From contig NZ_JAAHGO010000045.1 in the NCBI RefSeq assembly GCF_010672455.1, positions 7,992 to 71,991 on the forward strand: a stretch of 64,000 nt of DNA. Reading direction: 5' to 3'. The DNA comes from Okeania sp. SIO2C9. Lineage in GTDB: Bacteria > Cyanobacteriota > Cyanobacteriia > Cyanobacteriales > Microcoleaceae. The stretch's first letter is position 1, and every line of letters begins with the position of its first letter. The position numbers and the translations under genes are program-made. Positions 56,435 through 64,000 of this stretch are shown in pieces. The notes beneath the pieces were generated by a model. The model had not been told where the DNA came from. It saw only the letters and a program-made list of their open reading frames with translations, and did no database searches.

Positions 56435-58732
56435 TCACCTCTGACCTCTAAGCTCATAATTTTGAAATCTCAACTCTGAAATATCCTCAGACAAAGATTT
56501 CCAGAAAGGATTATTTTTTCCTAAACGGGTTGTATTTGTGGCATCATGGATACTTCCCCTGAGATTCTGATAATATTTATCGTCTATAAAATTAATATTT
56601 AAACTAGCATCAGCTACTAACCTGCGGAATTTTTCCTGAGTATAATCTCTACCATTAATTAATGCTCCTACGGGATTTGAAACCAACAATTCTCCATTCA
56701 CTACCACCGAATTCACCATATTCGGCCACCAAGAATAACCACTATATCCAAACATAGCTGGCACTTGAATAATCTGGTCATCGCTTAAATTAAACTCCCG
56801 CTTCAACTTTTCAATTAATGGGTCTAATTTTTCCCGCTGCAAATAAAGATTATGCTGAATTAACTTCTGATTTTTTAGCGCTGCTCGTACCGTTGTTTGA
56901 GTACTTAAACCACGATTTATTGCCGCTTGTCCATATCCTTGTAGACTCAATTCTTCTAATAGTTTTACCCCTGCTTCTGGACTAACAATTAACATTAAAG
57001 GTTTGCCAAATTTACTAGGAATAAAAGTAATAATTTCATCTACATGACGAATCATTAACCAAGAAGTATCAATATCTACTGGCGGACCTTGAATTTTTTG
57101 CGCTTTAATAAAATCAACGATTTCTGGATTCATTCCTACTTCACCTGCCTTACCATAATAAATTCTTCCCAGATTGTATCCTGGTAGAGGTGGTGTCACT
57201 TCTAGGTTTCCATAAGCATCTGCCCACCTATTTAGGGGATCGAGTTGTCTGGGTTTACCTACTTCAAACCAGCCAAAATCTTCTTTGAGCAGACTTCTAG
57301 CGTATTGGTCATTTTCCCCAGGGCGATTAGCTTTAAGTGCCACATTCATATTACGGGTTTTACCTTGAGAGGGAAATTGCACATAACCTATTTCTTTAGT
57401 ATCTTGCATCCAGGTGGTACCACCAGAATTAATTTGAGCTTTAGCACCTGTTTTTTCGACGATCTGTTTGATTTTGGCGACAAATTCTTGATTGCCAAAA
57501 CCACGTTCGCTGACATGAAGCTCTTTAACTGGAGCAGTATTGGGAGACATTAACCAGGGAACTACACCTATTTGAATACTATCGGAGGCAATTTGTCTAC
57601 CATTTTTTTCAGCGATCGCTGTTAATTTAACTACTCCTTTCCAGTTGCGATCTGCGAACTGTTTAGCTTCCACCCCTAATACTACTTTCTCTCTAGAAAT
57701 TAATGCTTCAGTACCAGAAATATCTACTGGTTGCCATCCGTCTTCTGTTTTTTGGAATACATTAATATAGTCACTAGCATCTGTGTCTGTTGAGATATAG
57801 ATTTGAGAATCTTGATAATTTTCTGCTACTTGAATATTCACCAGTGCCAAGTCTGCTTCATCACTTTCCCCATTAACTTCTCGATCGCGCCAGTCTGGTA
57901 TTCGATCGCCATTGTCATCATCGCTATTAAATAACATCAATGCGCCTTCTGATAAAGACCATTTTTCTCTACTCGATCTGTCAGCTTCGTCTAATTCTCC
58001 GTCTCTGTTGGTGTCGCCATACATAGTGAAACCGGGAGATAAACTATATGCAATGGGTGAAGAATTGCTTGTATTATTCTTTGTGTCGTCTTCTATATTT
58101 TCTACCCATCTTCTTGCTGCTATTACTTTTTCATAGGAGGCAACTGCTAGATAACCCTGATATTCGATCATTTTTTCGATCGCTTTATCTGTAATTAAGG
58201 AATTTTGGGGAATTTCGCGCAGGTTAGAAATTGCCTCTAACCAAAGATTTTCTGCTTCTTGCCAGGTTTGGTAATTTGTCTGAGTTATTTTTCCTTTTTC
58301 TACTGCTTTACTTGCTTTGGCGATCGCTTGCTTCCAGCTTTGGAGCGCTTTTTCTTCTCTAATAATATTAGCTTCTACATTACGGAAATTTTTCAGGGTT
58401 TTTTCATACTGTTGTAGGTGAAATTGGTATTGCCAGGGTTCTTCTACTTCTTGGAGACTTGGCCTTTGAGAGACTTTATTCAGTTCAGTTTTGATTTCGT
58501 CTCTAAGCTGGTAAAGTTCTGATAGTGAATTTACTTTTTTTGTAGTTTTTAAGCTGTTGTTTACTGACTTGATCGTTTCTAATGGTGAAACTGCTGATTT
58601 TGTTTGTTCTGGAAGTAAAGGTTGTGCCACTGCTTGAGGAACAGGCACCCAAATAATTGCTACTAATGCTCCAATGGTATTAACTAGAGCTATTTTGACA
58701 TATCTAATCCAACACATAGTATATATCCTCAT
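56435..58732 (-). CDS. Secreted protein-arginine-deiminase homologue, catalytic Cys replaced
   Basis: 765 residues. An N-terminal signal peptide (IALVNTIGALVAIIWVPVPQ, cleavage perhaps after AVAQ at 37) is followed by a helical/coiled-coil region to ~215. An EF-hand-like loop DTNRDGELDEAD comes next (240-251), with a second acidic loop DDDNGDRIPD. Then come a beta domain and the PAD catalytic domain (about 400-740). PADs turn peptidyl-arginine into citrulline with Ca. The fold markers are strong: GGTTWMQD (Asp 444), DIDTSWLMIRHVDEIITF (His 563, Asp 565), WWPNMVNSVVVNGELLVSNP and NINFIDD. The catalytic cysteine, expected in the last motif (GEVHCGTN in animal PADs), is Asp 730 here (GSIHDATNTTR). 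Spacing agrees with PAD4 (119 and 165 residues against 121 and 172). It is therefore probably not a standard deiminase. The last ~12 residues look repeat-derived. Confidence 0.85.
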   Translation of the reverse strand: MRIYTMCWIRYVKIALVNTIGALVAIIWVPVPQAVAQPLLPEQTKSAVSPLETIKSVNNSLKTTKKVNSLSELYQLRDEIKTELNKVSQRPSLQEVEEPWQYQFHLQQYEKTLKNFRNVEANIIREEKALQSWKQAIAKASKAVEKGKITQTNYQTWQEAENLWLEAISNLREIPQNSLITDKAIEKMIEYQGYLAVASYEKVIAARRWVENIEDDTKNNTSNSSPIAYSLSPGFTMYGDTNRDGELDEADRSSREKWSLSEGALMLFNSDDDNGDRIPDWRDREVNGESDEADLALVNIQVAENYQDSQIYISTDTDASDYINVFQKTEDGWQPVDISGTEALISREKVVLGVEAKQFADRNWKGVVKLTAIAEKNGRQIASDSIQIGVVPWLMSPNTAPVKELHVSERGFGNQEFVAKIKQIVEKTGAKAQINSGGTTWMQDTKEIGYVQFPSQGKTRNMNVALKANRPGENDQYARSLLKEDFGWFEVGKPRQLDPLNRWADAYGNLEVTPPLPGYNLGRIYYGKAGEVGMNPEIVDFIKAQKIQGPPVDIDTSWLMIRHVDEIITFIPSKFGKPLMLIVSPEAGVKLLEELSLQGYGQAAINRGLSTQTTVRAALKNQKLIQHNLYLQREKLDPLIEKLKREFNLSDDQIIQVPAMFGYSGYSWWPNMVNSVVVNGELLVSNPVGALINGRDYTQEKFRRLVADASLNINFIDDKYYQNLRGSIHDATNTTRLGKNNPFWKSLSEDISELRFQNYELRGQR

Positions 58733-58988
58733 ATATACTAATGGATTTTAGCGGATTTTTGGCAACTCAGAGGGCTAATTTCCGATATTCTAACATTCTA
58801 CCAAAAAATTCAAGTATAAAGCCTCTCCATTCATGGATAAAAAAGAAAAAAAATTCTTTTAACCAATTTTATAAGAAGAGGTAATTCTAAATTCTTAATT
58901 TTTTAAGGCGAAATATTTTTGGAGGGGAGATCAAATCCGCGTTACAAAAATAACTTCTGACTTCTGACTTCTAACTTCTGACTTCGTT
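58733..58988. other. Intergenic upstream of the PAD-like gene
   Basis: It contains part of an R1-like element (AAAGCCTCTCCATTCATGG, 58818) and ACTTCTGACTTCTGACTTC repeats (58950-58985). No gene was seen. The promoter of the PAD-like gene should lie at 58740-58800. Confidence 0.45.
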
Positions 58989-58990
58989 AA

Positions 58991-59096
58991 ATTTCCGGTT
59001 GAGAGATTGCAATTTGTCAGGTATTACAGAATTTTGAAAAAATCTCTCTGTTAGTTCAGTTTTTTATACCTAAATTATAATTTTTCAACCGGAAAT
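58991..59096. repeat. Inverted repeat directly after rpaA
   Basis: ATTTCCGGTTGA (58991-59002) and its exact inverse TCAACCGGAAAT (59085-59096) bound a 106-base segment. It also contains a second inverted pair, GAGAGATT / AATCTCTC. It ends four bases from the rpaA stop codon. It could be a MITE or a 3' structural element of the transcript. Confidence 0.65.
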
Positions 59097-59100
59097 TATT

Positions 59101-59877
59101 TTAAGGTTCTCTAACCCATTCCTGATTTGGTTTTGCCAAATTAGATGTTTCCAAATTATTAGCACTGGAACTATTACTAGGTAACTCTAAGCAGTAACCA
59201 GCACCGTATACTGTTTTAATATACCGAGGATGGCGAGGATCTGGTTCCATCTTTGTTCTCAGATGTCTAATATGGACTCGGATCGTCTCAATATCATCAT
59301 CTGGATCGTAACCCCAGACTTCCTTGAGAATTTCACTCGGAGATACTGTCTGGCCATGTCGTTGCAGTAAACAATGGAGTAACTCAAATTCTAAATGAGT
59401 TAGTTTGACTGTCTGCTCAAACCAAATAGCCTCAAACCTTTCAGGAACAAGAGTCAGAGGACCATAATTCAGAATTTCGCTATGTTTAGCTGCTTGTGGT
59501 ATTCGATCTGTGCGTCGCAGTAGGGCACGCACTCGTGCTAGCATTTCTTCTACTTCAAAGGGTTTTGTGAGATAATCATCTGCTCCAGCATTAAAGCCTT
59601 CTACTTTGTTTTGGGTTTGATTTAAAGCAGTTAACATCAGTACTGGAATATCGGCTGTCCTTTCATCACGACGCAGACGTTGACAAACTGTAAACCCATC
59701 TACCTTTGGTAGCATTAAATCTAATACTATCAGGTCTGGTAGTAGTTGGAGGGCTAGAGCTTGCCCTTTTATGCCATCTTCTGCTTGGCTAACTTCATAG
59801 CCAGCCATTTCTAGGTTGACAGCAACGAGTTCTGCGATCGCAGGATCGTCGTCAATGACGAGTATTCTGGGCATCAT
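59101..59877 (-). CDS. rpaA: OmpR-family response regulator RpaA
   Basis: Master transcription factor of circadian output, phosphorylated by SasA in cyanobacteria. The 258 residues contain a receiver domain with the acidic pocket at D9-D11 and phospho-acceptor D53 ([14 protein letters not shown]), Thr in [14 protein letters not shown] and Lys in [14 protein letters not shown] winged-helix DNA-binding domain follows ([52 protein letters not shown]). The stretch [20 protein letters not shown] between the domains is characteristic of RpaA rather than RpaB. It starts [11 protein letters not shown]; the second ATG is equally plausible. The C-terminal 24 residues are lineage-specific. Monocistronic. 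Confidence 0.92.
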   Translation of the reverse strand: MMPRILVIDDDPAIAELVAVNLEMAGYEVSQAEDGIKGQALALQLLPDLIVLDLMLPKVDGFTVCQRLRRDERTADIPVLMLTALNQTQNKVEGFNAGADDYLTKPFEVEEMLARVRALLRRTDRIPQAAKHSEILNYGPLTLVPERFEAIWFEQTVKLTHLEFELLHCLLQRHGQTVSPSEILKEVWGYDPDDDIETIRVHIRHLRTKMEPDPRHPRYIKTVYGAGYCLELPSNSSSANNLETSNLAKPNQEWVREP

Positions 59878-60566
59878 TTGCTACACTTACCTATAATTTT
59901 GTTTATTGTAATGTTTAATTAAGATTTTTAAGTTTGTTCTCACATTTTTTCGTTCAATGTTACAATTCTTTTTCAATACATAGGCCATCTTTAATTTTAT
60001 TCTTCTACTTCTCTCTAACATAATTTTATCTTTTTGTCAAGCAAGGTAATTATAGAATATAGAAGAATATCTAAGTGGTTCTTTAACTAGTGCAGAATGG
60101 CGGAAATAACTGACCAGTTACAAAATCCTAAAAGCCTTACCAATCAATACTTCTGACTTCTGACTTGGTGACTTGGTGACTTCCGCGTAGCGGCACTAGT
60201 TCTTGGCGATCAGCTTTCAGCTATCAACTTGAGTTGAAATTCTCAGCTTGTAGACACTAGATAATTCAAGAGGGGTTGAAATTCTCTTTGAAATTGCATT
60301 TACTCGGTTTCAGTATAAATCTAAGCTGTTTGCGGAGCATTCCCTATTAGGAAGTACTGAATGCACCAATTGCTGTTTGCGGAGAATTCCCTCAGAAAAT
60401 GCTTTTTAAATTAAGTCCTTGAATTGTAGTAAAGCTATTGTTTAATTGTGACTTGAGGCCAAGTAAATTTGAAGTAAACTTTTGCTCTCCAAATTTTTTG
60501 ATAAAAGTAAAATCTTGGGGTTCTAAAAGTTAAAAAAAGCCATTGATTTAATTTAAAACTTTGTGC
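59878..60566. other. rpaA leader and palindromic repeats
   Basis: The first 200 bases are AT-rich leader without a recognised operator. CTGACTTCTGACTTGGTGAC repeats and CGCGTAGCGGCACTAG follow. CTGTTTGCGGAGCATTCCCT occurs near 60329, and CTGTTTGCGGAGAATTCCCT near 60374. No gene was seen. Confidence 0.45.
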
Positions 60567-61334
60567 TTAAAATCTAGGAATTATAGGTAAAAATTGTGCT
60601 TGTTCTTGAAAATATTTCCATGCAATTGATTCCGGATCTTTTTGACTACTCCATTCTCCAAAATCAGGTTTTGTTTTCCGTTTACTGATAGTACTAGCAT
60701 GAACATTGAGCCTAATTGCTAATTCTTTTTGGGTAAGAGGAGAAGCTATTTCAGTAGCAGATTGAAGTTGGGAATTTTCTGGGAAATCTTTTAGATGAGA
60801 ATTTAGTTGGGAATTCTTTGGCAGTTGAGTCTCATAATTTGAAACTTTCGGGATTAATTGAGTATTGTGTTCTAAAATTTTATCCGTTGGTCTTCCCACG
60901 AGAGATACAGCAGTAGGAAAATAATATAATAAGCTACCCTCTTGTGTAATTTCTAATTCAGCACCAAATTCTTTGGCTTGTTCATCAAGAAATTCTTGGA
61001 CTATTTTTCCCGATAGTTGGGAGTTTATGGCTAAATCTAAGGCTGTAATATACCCGTTATTTTCCTGAATTAACTGATAGAATATGCTATTCAAATAATC
61101 TTTTTGTTGTTTTTGTTTTTCCTGATAACGCTTGACGAACCAGGTAACTCCAGAGGCAATAGCAATGATTGTGAATATACGCCAGGATAAACCTAGCATT
61201 AGCAATGCTAATCCAAAAGAAATTACAATGGGAAAATTATCTGTGGATTTATTATTAGTGTTAAGGTTTCTTGGTTGTTCGGGCATTTTAATGTTCTTGA
61301 GCCAACTTTTATACTTGTTAGGTATCACCAACAT
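60567..61334 (-). CDS. Membrane protein with possible C-terminal helix-turn-helix, unknown function
   Basis: 255 residues. An N-terminal hydrophobic hairpin (FPIVISFGLALLMLGLSWRI, FTIIAIASGVTWFVKRY; about 34-67) would anchor it in the membrane. A winged-helix-like part follows (ENNGYITALDLAINSQLSGK, IVQEFLDEQAKEFGAELEIT; about 90-130), then a polar N/Q/S-rich linker. A C-terminal piece ends the protein, in which TQKELAIRLNVHASTISKRK looks like a helix-turn-helix (about 205-225). A second ATG 16 codons on (MPEQPRNLNT) may be the real start. I do not recognise the family as a whole; a membrane-tethered regulator is possible but speculative. Confidence 0.65.
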   Translation of the reverse strand: MLVIPNKYKSWLKNIKMPEQPRNLNTNNKSTDNFPIVISFGLALLMLGLSWRIFTIIAIASGVTWFVKRYQEKQKQQKDYLNSIFYQLIQENNGYITALDLAINSQLSGKIVQEFLDEQAKEFGAELEITQEGSLLYYFPTAVSLVGRPTDKILEHNTQLIPKVSNYETQLPKNSQLNSHLKDFPENSQLQSATEIASPLTQKELAIRLNVHASTISKRKTKPDFGEWSSQKDPESIAWKYFQEQAQFLPIIPRF

Positions 61335-62080
61335 TTACTGTTAATATAGCTAAATATAGACATAATTAGTCAATACTTTTAGCGTATTTTTAATAAATAA
61401 TGATGTAGTTGGGATAAATTTTTGTCAATAATTAAGTCTATCAGACTAATTATTAATGCCATTGAGGTGATTTCTGAAGCAAAAAAATACAATACGATTT
61501 AGAAGAAAATTTTGCTAGTATTGATATTGGTTTGAACACCTAGCTAAACTTAGCTACATTAATATTTAATCAAGCTAGAATTATCGGTAGATTTCTGAAA
61601 TTCATTGATCGATACTGTAAACTGTAACAAATTTCAAGTTAACTATTCAATTTCTTCTGCCTGAAAATTAATTGAGGATCAAATCAAAAAACTAGTTATC
61701 ATCACTCACAAAAAAAAATGGCATTATGAATAATTTTTCAAAATTAATAATGGTAACAAAATGTTAATTTAGGGAAAAAAATAATCAAAACTTTGTAAAT
61801 ATTCCCGATACTATAATTAATCTCAATATTATCTTATCAAGTATAAATTGCAATAATTAAAGCGATTTAAACCTAATAATTCTATACATCAAAAATTATT
61901 TTTATTGATAATTATTCAATTCCTATATATAAAATTAGTGATAAAAAAGAAGTCTAGTTTGAGTAGGTAAAAAAAGAGTAGTCCCAAATTATTTTAGCTA
62001 TGAAATAGAAGAGTAAGTGTCTTTGACAGTTTCTTTGACTTGAGGCAACTAGGGTGGTTTTGTAGTTTACACCGTTTGGA
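61335..62080. other. Long AT-rich spacer
   Basis: Apart from the tnpB relic (61481-61625) I see no gene or repeat. 61690-61990 is very AT-rich and may be a leader or degraded coding sequence. Confidence 0.4.
61481..61625 (+). pseudogene. tnpB (IS200/IS605 family OrfB) internal fragment
   Basis: The plus strand reads KKIQYDLEENFASIDIGLNT, stop, LNLATLIFNQARIIGRFLKF, then IDRYCKL and a stop. ASID(I/L)GLNNLATL is the RuvC-I region of IS1341-type TnpB, followed by the usual (N)GRPLKSIN(Q)YY segment, here shortened and altered. Only about 45 residues survive, with a stop and small deletions. Neither end of the element was identified. Confidence 0.7.
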
Positions 62081-62094
62081 TAGAATTGTTCAAC

Positions 62095-62138
62095 AATGAA
62101 TAATGAATAATGAATAATGAATAATGAATAATGAATAA
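62095..62138. repeat. TGAATAA tandem repeat
   Basis: The heptamer AATGAAT/TGAATAA runs uninterrupted about six times and leads into the R1 element at 62139, the usual arrangement for R1. Confidence 0.8.
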
Positions 62139-62307
62139 TTACCTCTTCTTTTCAAGGAGAGGATTGACAAATTCATGAAATTTTTTTTCTCTTGGTCGAT
62201 TGGATATGGCTCCGAGACCTCGCCATCCCATCCTAACGGACTGCTCCGCAAACGACCGCTTATTACCCCCTTAAAAGGGGAGGCGCATACCCACAATTTT
62301 TCGGTAA
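62139..62307. repeat. R1 element
   Basis: TTACCTCTTCTTTTCAAGG, AGAGGATTGA, CTTGGTCGATTGGATATGG, CGAGACCTCGCCATCCCATC, CCCCTTAAAAGGGGAGGC and TTTTTCGGTAA, in the order usual for this family. A short open frame here (62090-62296, minus) is repeat-derived. Confidence 0.75.
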
Positions 62308-62480
62308 AAAAAAAGACCTGTCTTATTTAATAGACCTCTCCTTTTTAATTAGTTATGAAAAAACTGATCCTCTAACTTCAACGTCATCTTCCTCCTCACT
62401 TAATTTATAAATATTCAACCGGACATGATATAACTATGTTTTTATAAAGTATACCTCCTTAGTTTGCAAGATTTTAAACA
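62308..62480. other. Lipoprotein gene leader with an M3 half-end
   Basis: TTTATAAATATTCAACCGGA with CATGATATAA (about 62403-62434) is a single M3 terminus. The promoter of the gene at 62481 is expected here; a repeat end within 60 bases of the start could contribute to it. Confidence 0.4.
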
Positions 62481-62945
62481 ATGTTTCGTAAATTAAAAAT
62501 TATTGGTGGCACTATTCTAGTCTATTTGTCCATCGCTAGTTGTAGCCCTAGCAAAGTTTTTCAGTGTAATGAATTGATTGTTACTATTAACAAGGGAAAT
62601 ACTCTTGTCAATTCTGAAAATTCCTTTGATGCTGCGACAACTAATCAGCTAGGAGGAGATTTAGAAGTAATTTCTCAGGAGTTAGAAGCTCTCAAACTTG
62701 AGGATGAAACTCTTCAGCAGTTTCAAAAAGACTTAACTCAAACATTTAAAGAACTTTCTCAAGCTTTTCTTGAGATGAGTGTAGCTCTTAAAACTAGCAC
62801 ACAAGTTGAAGCTTCATTAGAGGGTAGAAAAAAATTTAATCAGGCTAAAAATCAACTTACTCAAACAGGCCAGCAAGCTAATAAGGTTGCTACAGAAAAA
62901 GATATTTTGTTAGATAAGCTGGTTACTTATTGTCAAGATAAATAA
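62481..62945 (+). CDS. Putative lipoprotein, conserved cyanobacterial hypothetical
   Basis: 154 residues. Signal peptide IIGGTILVYLSIASC with lipobox SIASC (Cys 21) predicts lipid anchoring. The mature part is helical: CNELIVTINKGNTLVNSENS, DLEVISQELEALKLEDETLQ, TQTFKELSQAFLEMSVALKT, and a C-terminal cysteine (VTYCQDK) that could pair with Cys 29. No enzymatic motif. It stands alone. I know of no assigned function. Confidence 0.75.
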   Translation: MFRKLKIIGGTILVYLSIASCSPSKVFQCNELIVTINKGNTLVNSENSFDAATTNQLGGDLEVISQELEALKLEDETLQQFQKDLTQTFKELSQAFLEMSVALKTSTQVEASLEGRKKFNQAKNQLTQTGQQANKVATEKDILLDKLVTYCQDK

Positions 62946-63812
62946 GTTTAGAGCACTTTACACCTAATAAATAATTTCTATTACCAAAAATACCGGGTCT
63001 CAAACCTCCCCTTTTAAGCTATCCATTACCCAAATCTTTCTTAACATAAAGCTTGACAAAATAGACGAGTTATGGGTTAGTCTTGGTTCGGCTTTTTCGG
63101 AAGGGAAAATGTATTTTAAAATACATTTTTTTTTGATGACTTCAGTAGTGTTACTTAGCTACTATGATTTTTTCTCCTTTCTCCCCTGCTCCCTGCTCCC
63201 TTTCCCCTTCTGGGAGGGGAAGTGGGGGAGTGGGGGAGTGGGGGAGAAGCAAACACAAGAATAATTAACATGAACTTAGGTGAAATTAGTAAAAAAGTGA
63301 TTTTACTTGTGCTAATTAGTTAAGAACTGAAGTCTTGTCCAATTATAGCAATAATGCATGGGAATTGGTATAAGGAATAGCCTTTTAAGGCAGGGTCAAT
63401 TTATTGTCACGCTTAGAATAATTGATAGGAAGTGTGGGAAGTTTGGGTACCCACCCGCGCGCCCTTCCCTAGAGTGGAATGTGGGGTTAGGAGTAGAAAA
63501 AGACACCTAGAAACAAAAATCAGAGTGCACAGTTTTAGGTGTGTCACTCCAGTAGCACAATTAAATGTATTTCTAACTTAATATTCTCTGACCACAAAGA
63601 ATTAGCCCTGCCCCTTTTAAAGGGATAGAAAGCAGTCGGTCTTTAGAGCTTCCCGAAGGGTGGGATGGCGAGGTCTCCTCGCGGGCCGACCATCGACCAA
63701 GAGAAAGAAAATTCTGCATCTTCTCGCTCCTTGGAACTGGAATGATCTGATTACCTATCCCACACTTTGCTGAGGCACTACCAAATATTGATTGGTAACT
63801 TCAATCAAACTA
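62946..63812. other. Intergenic: repeats, no gene seen
   Basis: An R1 end-like fragment (TACCGGGTCTCAAACCTCCC) lies near 62990. A microsatellite CCCCTGCTCCCTGCTCCC / GGGGGAGTGGGGGAGTGG follows at 63183-63245. GGATGGCGAGGTCTCCTCGC near 63663 is an R1 arm. GGGTACCCACCCGCGCGCCC at 63445 is GC-rich and unexplained. Confidence 0.45.
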
Positions 63813-64000
63813 TTAGTGATGAATTTCTAGCTCTAGTACATAATGTCCCATGCGTAACTGCTGAGACCATAGTTCATATTCTAAGCGCAGATAATCTGGA
63901 ATTGGCCTTCCCTGAACTACTAGGTTACGGGTAAAGTTACGCATTCGTAGCTGATAATGTAAATTGAATGACTCGTCTTGTAGCCAATAACGACAGATAC
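63813..64000 (-). CDS. 3' end of a conserved hypothetical gene, cut by the window edge
   Basis: The minus strand is open from 64000 to the TAA at 63813-63815 (61 codons): WLQDESFNLHYQLRMRNFTR, NLVVQGRPIPDYLRLEYELW, SQQLRMGHYVLELEIHH. The regular amphipathic pattern and balanced codon use look like real coding sequence, and I recall similar short cyanobacterial hypotheticals. The start lies beyond the window. Function is unknown. Confidence 0.65.
   Translation of the reverse strand, partial: ICRYWLQDESFNLHYQLRMRNFTRNLVVQGRPIPDYLRLEYELWSQQLRMGHYVLELEIHH

Overview
The window is from an AT-rich filamentous cyanobacterium, most likely of the Trichodesmium/Okeania (Oscillatoriales) type. The evidence is: the GCGATCGC octamer scattered throughout; cyanobacterial markers (pipX-pipY, an rpaA-type regulator, a photosystem II S4-domain protein, paired xisH-xisI); and wide intergenic spaces filled with small palindromic and MITE-like repeats. 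The genus is an inference; no rRNA or tRNA gene was recognised.

Layout. 1-13.4 kb: a minus-strand cluster of TPR-fused transferases. It holds a TPR-sulfotransferase, a TPR-GT61 glycosyltransferase with three nearly identical 204-bp internal repeats, and a second TPR-GT61 gene split by a frameshift in a run of 13 A. Decayed fragments of the same families lie around them, and a 2.3-kb satellite-like array of about 12 units follows. 13.4-19 kb: a plus-strand protein with three tandem GT2 domains and a frameshifted FG-GAP/RTX protein. The TPR transferases and the GT2 protein look like a surface-glycan accessory region.

19-28 kb: a large pentapeptide-repeat protein, uvrC, a persulfide dioxygenase and a pentapeptide pseudogene broken in three ways, separated by nested MITEs. 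28-37 kb: a conserved cyanobacterial core block on the minus strand, der - ecfT/cbiQ - pipX - pipY - sepF - proC. A decayed tnpB-type IS has inserted into the 3' end of pipY, so the IS end now encodes the tail of the protein. 37-43.5 kb: a membrane protein, prmA and serA (adjacent, minus strand), a small membrane protein and the PSII S4 protein.

44-55 kb: an accessory region with an intact xisH-xisI pair, a KAP-type membrane P-loop NTPase, a second xisH-xisI pair destroyed by a nonsense codon and a MITE, a TM/coiled-coil protein, a small coiled-coil gene whose 5' end was split off by a MITE, and a VIT-VWA protein. The VIT-VWA protein carries a segment strongly resembling the C-terminal domain of translation initiation factor IF-3, which I regard as the most unusual protein architecture here. 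55.6-64 kb: an ABM-type protein, a secreted protein-arginine-deiminase homologue whose catalytic cysteine position is aspartate, rpaA, a membrane protein with a possible C-terminal helix-turn-helix, a tnpB relic, a lipoprotein, and the 3' end of a conserved gene running off the right edge.

Recurring theme: at least eight repeat families can be defined by their terminal inverted repeats. I label them M1-M8 plus the larger dispersed element R1. They have interrupted genes (xisI, the small coiled-coil gene, the pentapeptide gene), abut or supply stop codons (proC, serA, pipY) and are nested in each other. All calls come from reading the sequence; no database search was run.
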